From Christensenellaceae bacterium (GTDB lineage Bacteria; Bacillota; Clostridia; Christensenellales; Aristaeellaceae), in assembly GCA_020025205.1 (NCBI GenBank), contig JAHHSO010000020.1, positions 1 to 36,798 of the forward strand: DNA of 36,798 bases. Direction: 5' to 3'. Under the pieces are notes generated by a model. That model was not told where the DNA came from. It did not search any database and worked only from the letters and a program-made list of their open reading frames with translations. Of the stretch, positions 1 to 6,833 are shown one piece after another; position 1 is the first letter of the stretch; every line of letters starts with the position of its first letter. Both the position numbers and the translations under genes were made by a program.

Positions 1-248
1 GCCTTTTCGGAAAGGCCCAGCTGTGAACAGTCGTATGTCTGCATCATGGGGGAAAGCCCCAGCAGGTAATCCGATGTGACATCCAGCTCTTTGGATAAAA
101 GGATCAGCATATCGCTTCTCAGCGTTGCGGTTTTTCCACCTTCAATGCGGCTCAGCTGGGCAACGGATATGCCCATTCGTTCGGCTAGGTCTGCCTGTGT
201 GAATCCCCGAAGTTTGCGCAGATCACGAATTCTCTCTCCGATTTCCAT
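1..248 (-). CDS. Xre-family helix-turn-helix regulator (C-terminus beyond window edge)
   Basis: Reads MEIGERIRDLRKLRGFTQAD... from the ATG at 246-248 and runs off the left edge after 82 codons. The first 60 residues are a typical Cro/CI (HTH_3) domain: a GFTQADLAERMGIS helix-turn-helix, then VAQLSRIEGGKTATL and a DVTSDYLLG end. By family it should be a DNA-binding repressor or regulator. It is transcribed away from the primase-relaxase-integrase block, as the regulator of a mobile element often is, so it may control that element; this is inference. A TATAAT box with a TTGCAA -35 lies about 90 bases upstream. Any C-terminal sensor domain cannot be seen. Confidence 0.85.
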   Translation of the reverse strand, partial: MEIGERIRDLRKLRGFTQADLAERMGISVAQLSRIEGGKTATLRSDMLILLSKELDVTSDYLLGLSPMMQTYDCSQLGLSEK

Positions 249-540
249 GCGTTTCCCCTTTTTGAAAGCTTTAGAAGTGTTTGGCCCAGTATGCTCGGCT
301 AAAGCAAGGACGAAAAACATAACTGATATAGATTATACCAGATTATATTTTGATTGCAATAAGGCCTGTCCGGGCAGACAGCTTGGCAGAAGCTTTTTTG
401 AAGAAAACTTGCTTAAAATGCAAATTTCAGGGAGAAGAATTTTCGGACTGCTCACTTTTGCGTAAAAATTAGTGCTCGTCTATTAGGGTGTTGTAAGATG
501 GTTTCACCGGTAAATAAAATGACGTCAGAAAGAGCACACA
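249..540. other. Intergenic region between divergent Xre and primase genes
   Basis: Apart from the minus-strand promoter there is no convincing gene. An open frame crosses the region on the plus strand, but it is the antisense shadow of the Xre gene running into AT-rich sequence. By analogy with other elements, operators for the Xre protein and a rightward promoter would lie here. I could not pick out a clear rightward promoter. Confidence 0.5.
332..359 (-). promoter_or_regulatory. Promoter for the Xre regulator
   Basis: On the minus strand, TTGCAA (354-359), a 16-base spacer and a perfect TATAAT (332-337) lie about 85 bases upstream of the Xre ATG. The surrounding sequence is clearly AT-rich. 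Confidence 0.6.
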
Positions 541-1133
541 TTGAACATTTTTGAAACTGTAAAATCTCAGGTCACGCTGAAGCAGGCAGCGGAACGCTAT
601 GCCTGGCGGTCAGCCGCTCCGGCAAAATCCGCTGCCCGTTTCACGATGATAACGACCCGAGCCTCAAGCTCAACGACACCTATTACTACTGCTTCGGCTG
701 CCATGCTTCGGGCGATGTGGTGGACTTTACGGCCCGCCTCTTCGGCCTGACCAATGGGCAGGCGGCGCTGAAGCTGGTGCAGGACTTCGGCCTTGAACGG
801 CCCGGACTTTCCAAAGTGACGCCGGCTGTGCCCACGGATACCTTTCGGGAGAGGGAACGGCACGCGCTGCAGGTATTGGAAACCCACCGCAGACTGTTGA
901 AACTGTGGAAAACTGCATATGCACCCAAGACGCCGGAAGAACCGGAGGATGACCGCTTTGTGACCGCCTGCCAGATGCTCGACTACGACGAGTACCTGAT
1001 TGCAGAATTGACCACGGGTACGCGGGAAGAGCGGGAAGCCAGGCTCAAACTTCTGGAAGATGACGGCGTGATCGAGGGCGCGGAGCGGATCAACGCGTAT
1101 CACAGGGAGGAGCTGGAACATGCAGAAGCCTGA
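541..1133 (+). pseudogene. CHC2 zinc-finger DNA primase-like protein, frameshifted
   Basis: The protein begins at TTG 541 (MNIFETVKSQVTLKQAAERY) after a weak AGAAAGAG ribosome binding site. The frame breaks near 602. Reading on in the +3 frame gives AVSRSGKIRCPFHDDNDPSL, then YYYCFGCHASGDVVDFTARL, and continues to the stop at 1131-1133. The zinc ligands C-P-F-H and C-F-G-C mark a CHC2 zinc-ribbon as found in DnaG-type primases of plasmids and integrative elements. Restoring one G (tatGCCTGG to tatGGCCTGG) rejoins the frames as ERYGLAVSRSGK, so this is one missing base. The protein would be about 197 aa and has no TOPRIM domain, which fits a zinc-binding helper for the next gene. Its end overlaps the next start by 14 bases. 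Confidence 0.75.
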
Positions 1134-2428
1134 AAAGGGAGCGCAGATCCCCGATCTGCCCGACTGGCTGGACAGAAAGGGCCGCGTGAATGAAGCGGCA
1201 TTTGCTTCGATGTATCTGGCGGAACACCCGATGAAGTGCATCCACGGCAGGCTGTTCACGGTGGACGGGCTGGTGGACGATGAAGAAGGCATCCGGCGGG
1301 AGATTTACGAGACCATTTCCTGCTATGTGACGACGAACCTGGCGCGCAAAACGGGCCAGATTCTGGAATCAATCAAGATTGCCTGCCACAGTGAGCCGCT
1401 GCCCCTGCAGATGGACAGAATCCACGTCCAAAACGGCACGCTGTTTTTAAACGGGCATTTTGAACGGAAGAAGGAATTCTGCATGAACCGGCTTCCCGTC
1501 GCCTACAACCCGAATGCGGCGAGGCCCGAGCGGTTTCTGCACTTCCTTTCGGAGCTGCTGGAACCGGAGGACATTGCCGCCGTGCAGGAGTTTTTCGGCT
1601 ACGCGATGCTTCCCACGACGAAAGCCCAGAAGATGATGATTCTGGTGGGGAAGGGCGGCGAAGGCAAGTCCCGGATCGGGCTCGTCTTCCGCGCGCTGCT
1701 GGGCGCGAACATGAACACGGGCAGCATCCAGAAGGTGGAGACGAACCGCTTTGCGCGGGCCGACCTCGAATACAAGCTCCGATGGTGGATGACGACCTCA
1801 AGATGGAAGCGCTCAGCGAGACGCACCACATCAAGAACATGGTGACGCTGGAAGACCGCATCGACATCGAGCGCAAGGGCGTGCAGAGCACACAGGGCGT
1901 CCTGTATGTGCGGTTCATCTGCTTCGGAAACGGCACGCTGCACGCGCTGTACGACCGTTCGGACGGTTTTTACCGCAGGCAGCTGCTCATCACGGTGAAG
2001 GACAAAGACCCGAACCGGGAGGACGATCCCTACCTGGTGGAAAAGCTCTGCGCGGAGAAAGAGGGGATTTTTCTCTGGCGTTTGAAGGGCTGAACCGCCT
2101 TGTTGCGCACAACTTCCGCTTCACCGAAAGCGAACGCATGAAGCAAAACCTCCGGGATGCTGTGGAGGACGGCAACAACCTGATCGACTTCATGGATTCG
2201 ACCGGGTATATCCGGCTTGAAAGCGGCACGAGCGCGAAATCGACGGATCTATACAAGGCGTATGAACGCTGGTGCAGGGACAACCTTGAAAAAGCCCTGT
2301 CCCAGAAAAGCTTCATCCAGTTTCTCCAGCAGAACGAAGGAAAGTACGGCATTGCCTACTCGAAGCATGTGCTGGGCGACCAGCGCGGCTTTCACGGGAT
2401 CTTTGTACAGGTGAATGTAGATTTTTGA
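1120..2428 (+). pseudogene. P4/D5-type phage/plasmid primase-helicase (SF3), with two frameshifts
   Basis: The ATG at 1120 follows GGGAGGAG. The N-terminal part (MQKPEKGAQIPDLPDWLDRK...) leads into a superfamily 3 helicase core with Walker A in VGKGGEGKSRIG near 1648-1683. The frame then shifts near 1780: one missing T in CTCC-GATGG restores YKLLMVDDDLKMEAL, the Walker B segment. A second shift near 2078 (one missing G in CTCTGG-CG) restores FLWAFEGLNRLVAHNFRF, and the protein then runs to the stop at 2426-2428 (...GIFVQVNVDF). The restored length is about 436 aa, normal for this class, which unwinds DNA at the element's origin. The downstream segments stay well conserved in type, so the lesions are recent or artefactual. 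Confidence 0.8.
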
Positions 2429-2451
2429 GAATGTGCGAAAAACACGCCCCA

Positions 2452-2483
2452 GCCGCCCGGACTGCCCGGGCGCAGCGGGCGGC
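2452..2483. repeat. GC-rich hairpin upstream of the relaxase gene, candidate oriT
   Basis: GCCGCCCG (2452-2459) and its exact complement CGGGCGGC (2476-2483) flank a loop that itself contains a CCCGGGC palindrome. The hairpin sits in the 100-base gap directly before the MobV relaxase gene, which is where pMV158-type oriT sites occur. No T-tract follows it, so it is not an ordinary terminator. The oriT assignment is inference from position. Confidence 0.4.
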
Positions 2484-2528
2484 GCGGGCGCGATTTTGAA
2501 GCACTCCATATAGAAAGAGGCATACGGT

Positions 2529-3487
2529 ATGGGCGAACAATATGCGATTTTGCGCTTTGAAAAGCATCGCGGCAATCCGGCCAAAAGCATTGAGGATCAC
2601 CACGAGCGCAACAAAGAAGTATACGCCAGCAATCCCGACGTGGATCTGACGCGCAGCCAATACAACTACCACCTGATTCAGGCGGAGGACAGTTATAAGG
2701 AAGAAATCGACCGGCGGATTCAGAAATCGGGCTGCCGGACGAGGAAGGACAGCATCCGTTTCATCGACACGCTGATTACGGCCAGCCCCGAGTTTTTTGA
2801 GGGGAAGACCCGGAAGGAGAATTTTTCCAGCACGCCTGCACATTCATGGGCGGGAAGGTTGGCAGGCAGAACATCGTCTCCGCGGTCGTCCACATGGATG
2901 AAAAGACGCCGCATATGCACATGGTCTTCGTCCCGCTGACGGAGGACGGGCGGCTCTCTGCCAAGGAAATCGTGGGCAACAGGCGGCACATGGTCGAGTG
3001 GCAGAACCGGTTCTACGATCACATGCACAAGCTTTATCCGAAGCTGCAGCGCGGCGAAAGCGTGGAAAAGACGGGCCGGATGCACCTGACCTCGCAGGAG
3101 TACAAGCAGATTGTGCACGTGGAAGAGGTGGTGAAGCAGGTCAGACAGATGACGGCGGACATCGGCTTCTTCAACGGAAAGAAGGTCGCAGAACAGGCGC
3201 TCAAACTCCTGATGGATGCGCTGCCCGACATTGAACAGGCCGCCGCCACGATGAAGCGCTACCGCTCGGAAATCCTGTTTTTGAAGACCGAGAACATGAG
3301 CCTGCGCAAGCGGGTGAATGCGCTGACGCCGAGCATTCTGGAAGGCATCCGCAATGCGAAGATGAAAGAGGAGTACGCGGAGATGCAGAACATTCTGGCG
3401 GAAATTCCGCAGGAGCTGATTGCGGAAGCCAGAAAGCGCCTGAAGGCGAGGAAGAAGGTCACGACCCGCGGCCAGGAGCGGGAGTAA
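2529..3487 (+). pseudogene. MobV-family relaxase (Pre/Mob), frameshifted
   Basis: The ATG at 2529 has a weak AAAGAGG ribosome binding site. The N-terminus MGEQYAILRFEKHRGNPAKS followed by an IEDHHERNKEVY segment is typical of plasmid recombination/mobilization enzymes. The metal-binding motif HMDEKTPHMHMVFVPL lies in the second frame at about 2893-2940. The frame changes near 2822: a T run of five where six is expected restores KENFFQHACTFMGGKVGRQN. The rest runs to the stop at 3485-3487 and ends in a basic, probably coiled tail (MKRYRSEILFLKTENMSLRK). Restored length is about 319 aa. MobV enzymes nick oriT and pilot the strand during mobilization. As written, the catalytic histidines are out of frame with the N-terminus, so the gene would be inactive. 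Confidence 0.85.
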
Positions 3488-3522
3488 AAAGCGGAAAATA
3501 CCAAAAGAATCGGGATGATTGA

Positions 3523-4737
3523 ATGCAGATGGACGATATGGTACAATGGGAACAGGAGGCGGCCGGTGTCGAGCCGGCTGCCCCGCCGTCCCTTGAAAAT
3601 TACAGAGAAGATGCTGAGAATATGTCGAAGGGAGAACAGGACATGTCTCAGACAAGAATGAAACAGGCCATTACAGTTGGCATGGATGAAAAGGGCTACC
3701 CCATCAAGAAATGGGTTTACGGATACAGCATGCAGGATCTGGTGGAAAATGCCGCCAGAATCTACAACGAAATCAATCCCCCGACGAATCAGAAGGTGGT
3801 CGAGGTCGTCCGCTATGTGGAGCAGAAGCCTAAGGACTGCTGTTTTAAGACGTATGCGGAAAGGTGGCTGAGGCTTTACAAGGAAAACACCGTGCGCCAC
3901 ACGACGCTTTCCGAGTATAAGAGCGTGCTCAACAAGCACCTGATTCCGGAACTGGGCGACAAAATGCTCTCCCAGATCACGACTGACGTGATTCAGGAGA
4001 TGCTGATCAGCCGGAAGGAATACGCAAAGAAGACGCTTCACGAACTGATTATGGTGCTGGGCATGATTCTGGACGGCGCTGTGGAGGACGGCTATCTCCG
4101 CTTCAATCCGGCCAAATCCGCAAGGATTCGCAACCCTTCCACCAAGAAGATGATGCGCAAGGTGCTGGAAGAGCAGGAGCTGGTGGAAGTCATTCAGGGC
4201 CTTCCGAAGCTCTCGCAGGCCCGGGACAGAAGATTTCTGGCACTGCTGATCTACACGGGCATGCGCCGGGAAGAGGTGCTCGGCCTCAAGTGGACGGACA
4301 TTGACACGGAACACCGGCTGATTCATGTGGACCGCGCGATTACGTTCCGCGGCAACAGGGCGGTGGTCGGGGAACCCAAGACCGAAAACGGCAGGCGGTA
4401 TATCCCGATGTGCAAGGCCCTGTTCAAGTGGCTGACGCACGAGGAGACGAACAAAGAATACGTCGTTCAGGATCAGATTTCGCAGCAGATCGTCAAGAGA
4501 ATGTGGGAGCGCATCAGCACCGAGATTGAGGTGTTCGGAACGACGCCGTACTGTTACCGCCACATGTTCACGACGCTGTGTAGGCGTTCCGGCATGGACG
4601 AGAAGACCATGCAGATCATCGGCGGCTGGTCGGACATCGAAACGATGCGGAATATCTATACACATATTCAGGCGAAAGATGTATGCCGGGCCAGCGGCAT
4701 CATCGACGCGATGTTTGACCCGGAGAACCTGGGCTGA
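3523..4737 (+). CDS. int: Tyrosine recombinase / site-specific integrase
   Basis: A 404-residue intact frame. An N-terminal arm-binding region (KGYPIKKWVYGYSMQD) is followed by a SAM-like core-binding domain (FKTYAERWLRLYKENT to about residue 200) and the catalytic domain. Catalytic residues: R248 in TGMRREEVLGLKW, a probable Lys in EPKTENGRRY, R346 in TPYCYRHMF, W369 in GGWSDIETM and nucleophile Y379 in NIYTHI. The usual first His of the HxxR box is Tyr343. It would catalyse excision and integration of the 0.5-4.7 kb element. The start is uncertain: ATG 3643 has a better ribosome binding site (AAGGGAG) and would give 364 aa, but the 40 extra residues have coding-like codon use. Unlike the upstream genes, it is unbroken. 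Confidence 0.9.
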   Translation: MQMDDMVQWEQEAAGVEPAAPPSLENYREDAENMSKGEQDMSQTRMKQAITVGMDEKGYPIKKWVYGYSMQDLVENAARIYNEINPPTNQKVVEVVRYVEQKPKDCCFKTYAERWLRLYKENTVRHTTLSEYKSVLNKHLIPELGDKMLSQITTDVIQEMLISRKEYAKKTLHELIMVLGMILDGAVEDGYLRFNPAKSARIRNPSTKKMMRKVLEEQELVEVIQGLPKLSQARDRRFLALLIYTGMRREEVLGLKWTDIDTEHRLIHVDRAITFRGNRAVVGEPKTENGRRYIPMCKALFKWLTHEETNKEYVVQDQISQQIVKRMWERISTEIEVFGTTPYCYRHMFTTLCRRSGMDEKTMQIIGGWSDIETMRNIYTHIQAKDVCRASGIIDAMFDPENLG

Positions 4738-4770
4738 GCATACAGAAAAGACAGAACAAATGAAAAAAAG

Positions 4771-4801
4771 AATTCCCCCGGCTGCTTCCCGGGGGAATTT
4801 T
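4771..4801. terminator. Bidirectional intrinsic terminator after the integrase
   Basis: A perfect 11-bp stem, AATTCCCCCGG (4771-4781) pairing with CCGGGGGAATT (4789-4799), with a 7-base loop. TT follows on the plus strand, and a seven-T tract follows on the minus strand. Confidence 0.8.
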
Positions 4802-4828
4802 GAAAACCCTGAATTCTGCCTGATTTCA

Positions 4829-4901
4829 GCCCGTTTTTGGTCACTTTAAAAAGCCCGTTTTTTCCTGATATGACAAGGAAAAATGACGATAAAAAACGGG
4901 C
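4829..4901. repeat. Three copies of GCCCGTTTTT between integrase and tRNA-Pro
   Basis: GCCCGTTTTT occurs at 4829-4838 and 4853-4863 (direct), and as AAAAAACGGGC at 4891-4901 (inverted, extended to 11 bp with the second copy). A partial copy, ACAAAAAACGC, lies near 4910-4919. Short repeats between an integrase gene and its tRNA target are typical of arm-type integrase or excisionase binding sites; that role is inference. The inverted pair could also form a long hairpin. Confidence 0.45.
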
Positions 4902-4993
4902 GGTATTGGACAAAAAACGCAGCCTCACCCCATTTTGTCCCGTTTCGGGGCAGGGGAGGAAGCGACATAAAGGACAGAATTTGTAAAAAGGGT

Positions 4994-5035
4994 ACAAAAA
5001 AACCACCAATTTCAAACTGAAATTTGGTGGTTTTG
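4994..5035 (-). terminator. Intrinsic terminator of the tRNA-Thr/Pro operon
   Basis: On the minus strand, directly after the tRNA-Pro CCA end, AAAACCACCAAATTTCA pairs with TGAAATTGGTGGTTTT (one bulge) and continues into a T-tract. Confidence 0.85.
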
Positions 5036-5037
5036 CA

Positions 5038-5114
5038 TGGTCGAGGTGACAGGATTTGAACCTGCGACCTTTTGGTCCCGAACCAAACGCGCTACCAAGC
5101 TGCGCTACACCTCG
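5038..5114 (-). tRNA. tRNA-Pro(CGG)
   Basis: A complete cloverleaf on the minus strand with encoded CCA. Acceptor stem CGAGGTG/CACCTCG, anticodon stem TTTGG/CCAAA with loop TTCGGGA giving anticodon CGG, and a TTCAAAT T-loop. It is the last gene of the operon. Its 3' end faces the integrase gene and is the likely attachment site of the mobilizable element (inference). Confidence 0.95.
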
Positions 5115-5119
5115 AAATA

Positions 5120-5195
5120 TGGAGCCAATGAAGGGACTCGAACCCTTGACCTGCTGATTACGAATCAGCTGCTCTACCAACTGAGCCACATTGGC
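5120..5195 (-). tRNA. tRNA-Thr(CGT)
   Basis: A complete minus-strand cloverleaf with encoded CCA. Acceptor stem GCCAATG/CATTGGC, anticodon stem GCTGA/TCAGC, loop TTCGTAA with anticodon CGT, and a TTCGAGT T-loop. It lies five bases upstream of tRNA-Pro in the same transcript. Confidence 0.95.
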
Positions 5196-5237
5196 AGAAG
5201 CCAGTGCGTTGGTCAGGTTTCTACCTGACGAGAACAA

Positions 5238-5266
5238 ATTATATCAGACTTTAGAAAGGGTGTCAA
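5238..5266 (-). promoter_or_regulatory. Promoter of the tRNA-Thr/Pro operon
   Basis: A perfect sigma-70/SigA consensus on the minus strand: TTGACA (5261-5266), a 17-base spacer and TATAAT (5238-5243), about 43 bases upstream of tRNA-Thr. Confidence 0.92.
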
Positions 5267-5448
5267 CCCCTTTTTTCTATTTTTTGAGAAAATTTGCGCA
5301 GCAACACGCTTAAAATGATTTTGAATTGTTTCATAACATGCGATTTCTCAAACTGCTCAGTTGTAACTATAAATTCCGGTTTGCAAAAGCAACGTAACCG
5401 ACCCATAATCTCCCGCCTTCTAACTTTCACCTGTCTGTGAGGTCATAA

Positions 5449-5601
5449 AGCGGCCGAGCTGAAAGTTTGGAAGGTGCAGCTATGACCATCAAAGCATGGT
5501 GTGCGCGGCAGAGATGCCCGGAGAGGCAGTTTTACTACTGGCTGAAAGGAGTGAAGACGAATATAAAGGCAGAGTCTTTTCTGTGGAAAAGTCTGCCATA
5601 A
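5449..5601 (+). pseudogene. Fragment of an IS66-family TnpA-type accessory protein
   Basis: An open stretch reading SGRAESLEGAAMTIKAWCAR, then PERQFYYWLKGVK, and ending with TAA at 5599-5601. The (S)GMTIKAWC...Q.YYWLK pattern is the N-terminal helix-turn-helix of the small IS66 orfA/TnpA protein. Only about 50 residues remain, and neither TnpB nor the DDE transposase TnpC follows. It is therefore an IS remnant. A possible IS66-type left end (GTAACCG) lies at 5394. The rest of the 5270-5620 interval shows no gene. Confidence 0.55.
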
Positions 5602-5620
5602 GCGAATAATTGTGGACAAC

Positions 5621-6664
5621 TCAGTGATGAATGACCTCAGCGGCGGCTTTGATTCGGCGCACGGCTTCCTCACCATGCTCACCCGTCAGATAGGAGTAAG
5701 TCGTTTTCGGCACGAGGGGCTTAATGGCGTCAATGTGTCCATCGTGAATCAGCTGACGCACATGAGATGCGCTGATGGCTTCGCCGGCCTGCTCAGCGCG
5801 CGGCACAACGACAAGCTCGATGCCTGATTCTGGCAGCACGCGGCCGAGCACTTCGTTGTACAGGCGCGTTGTCTGAGAAAAAGGCTCTTCACCAACGTAG
5901 CGGCGGGTAATGTGGAGCGCGCGGGCGATTTGCGTGAAGAGCGTTGCATCCAGTTCTGCGTGTGTTTTTGTAATCAGTTCAGCATCTTTAAGAAAATAAG
6001 ATGGAAAGGTTGCCGAAGAGATCACATAGCTGCCGGAAGAGACGATGGATACGTTGTTATACGGGGCTGCTGCTGCTTTGACCATTGCCAGCCTGTCTTT
6101 ATAAGGGACAAGAGAACGGTCTTCGCTCAGCACGAAGAGCACAACGCGCTCGTTTTCACGAGCAGCACGGTCAAGCAGATACGCATGGCCGAATGTAAAA
6201 GGGTTGGCGTTCATGACCAATGCAGCGCCGGGCGAATTTCCTGCATAGGGCGCAAGGCTGTGCAGGTAGCGCGCAAAGCCATTACGGTGGTTTTCCATAA
6301 AGACAACCCGGCCGCGGACACGCGCAATCTCTGTGAAGCCAAGCGGCACAAAAAATGGCGCACTTTCCTCTTTCGTATAGAGAAAGAGATGCGTGTTGCC
6401 GCGCTCCATCTGCACCTGAATCAGGTGGGAGACAAGGGTTGCCATCAGCCCTTCGCCGCGGTGTCTGCTGTCTACGGCGAGACAGCGAAGCGTATTTTCA
6501 AACAGGGAGCCGGCAGCAATCATGTTCATGTCGTCATCATAAATGGCGGCGGAGTAGCTGAGGTTGCCGTCCCGCTGGATGCCTTCGCGGGCAAGCAGCG
6601 CGTCCATTTGAGCCTGTGCGCGTTGGTCGAGCGGGTGGAGTGGTACAGCTTGGTATTCTTCCAT
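5621..6664 (-). CDS. citC: [Citrate (pro-3S)-lyase] ligase
   Basis: A 347-residue protein from ATG 6664, preceded by AGGAG. Two domains fit CitC: an N-terminal GNAT-like region (residues about 35-125, CLAVDSRHRGEGLMATLVSH) and a C-terminal nucleotidyltransferase fold with MNANPFTFGHAYLLDRA at about 151-167 (the T/HxGH ATP site) and ISASHVRQLI near the end. CitC acetylates the thiol of the citrate lyase ACP prosthetic group using ATP and acetate, activating the enzyme. It diverges from the citX-citG fusion across a 170-base region. The frame stays open for about 270 codons upstream, but that part is antisense to citXG and has no role. The lyase subunits citDEF are not in this window. Confidence 0.92.
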   Translation of the reverse strand: MEEYQAVPLHPLDQRAQAQMDALLAREGIQRDGNLSYSAAIYDDDMNMIAAGSLFENTLRCLAVDSRHRGEGLMATLVSHLIQVQMERGNTHLFLYTKEESAPFFVPLGFTEIARVRGRVVFMENHRNGFARYLHSLAPYAGNSPGAALVMNANPFTFGHAYLLDRAARENERVVLFVLSEDRSLVPYKDRLAMVKAAAAPYNNVSIVSSGSYVISSATFPSYFLKDAELITKTHAELDATLFTQIARALHITRRYVGEEPFSQTTRLYNEVLGRVLPESGIELVVVPRAEQAGEAISASHVRQLIHDGHIDAIKPLVPKTTYSYLTGEHGEEAVRRIKAAAEVIHH

Positions 6665-6736
6665 GTTCAGTCTCCTGTCAGCGGTAAGATAGATATAGTA
6701 TAGCATGAAAAGCACAAAGGGGAAAGGGAACATTTG

Positions 6737-6766
6737 TTGACATTGGCACTGGCTCAATGGTAAAAT
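6737..6766 (+). promoter_or_regulatory. Promoter for citXG
   Basis: TTGACA (6737-6742), an 18-base spacer and TAAAAT (6761-6766), about 68 bases upstream of the citXG start. A weaker TATACT box for citC lies on the opposite strand near 6700, so the two genes share one divergent control region. Confidence 0.75.
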
Positions 6767-6833
6767 ACAATTAGAAGTTTTTGTGTGTCTGGTCATCGTG
6801 CGGCATGCAGAAAGACAGTGGAGGACGAAAGAC

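Larger units (their letters stand above)
541..4737 (+). mobile_element. Integrative mobilizable element (primase - helicase - MobV relaxase - tyrosine integrase)
   Basis: Four consecutive plus-strand genes form a standard mobilizable-element core: CHC2-type primase, P4/D5-type primase-helicase, MobV relaxase and tyrosine recombinase. No mating-pair or coupling-protein gene is present, so transfer would depend on a helper conjugative element. The integrase end faces the 3' end of tRNA-Pro(CGG), a common target type. The left end was not found and may lie beyond the window, since the Xre gene at 1-248 probably belongs to the element. Three of the four genes are broken by single-base deletions, so the element is either decaying or affected by assembly errors. 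Confidence 0.75.

Noticed and set aside
76..465. 129-residue plus-strand open frame
   Set aside because: It is the antisense shadow of the Xre gene extended into AT-rich intergenic sequence.
2452..2483. Terminator at the GC-rich hairpin before the relaxase
   Set aside because: No T-tract follows on either strand, so it is better explained as oriT or another structural site.
3259..4665. 468-residue minus-strand open frame
   Set aside because: It is entirely antisense to the relaxase and integrase genes, with His/Leu-rich shadow composition and no recognisable domain.
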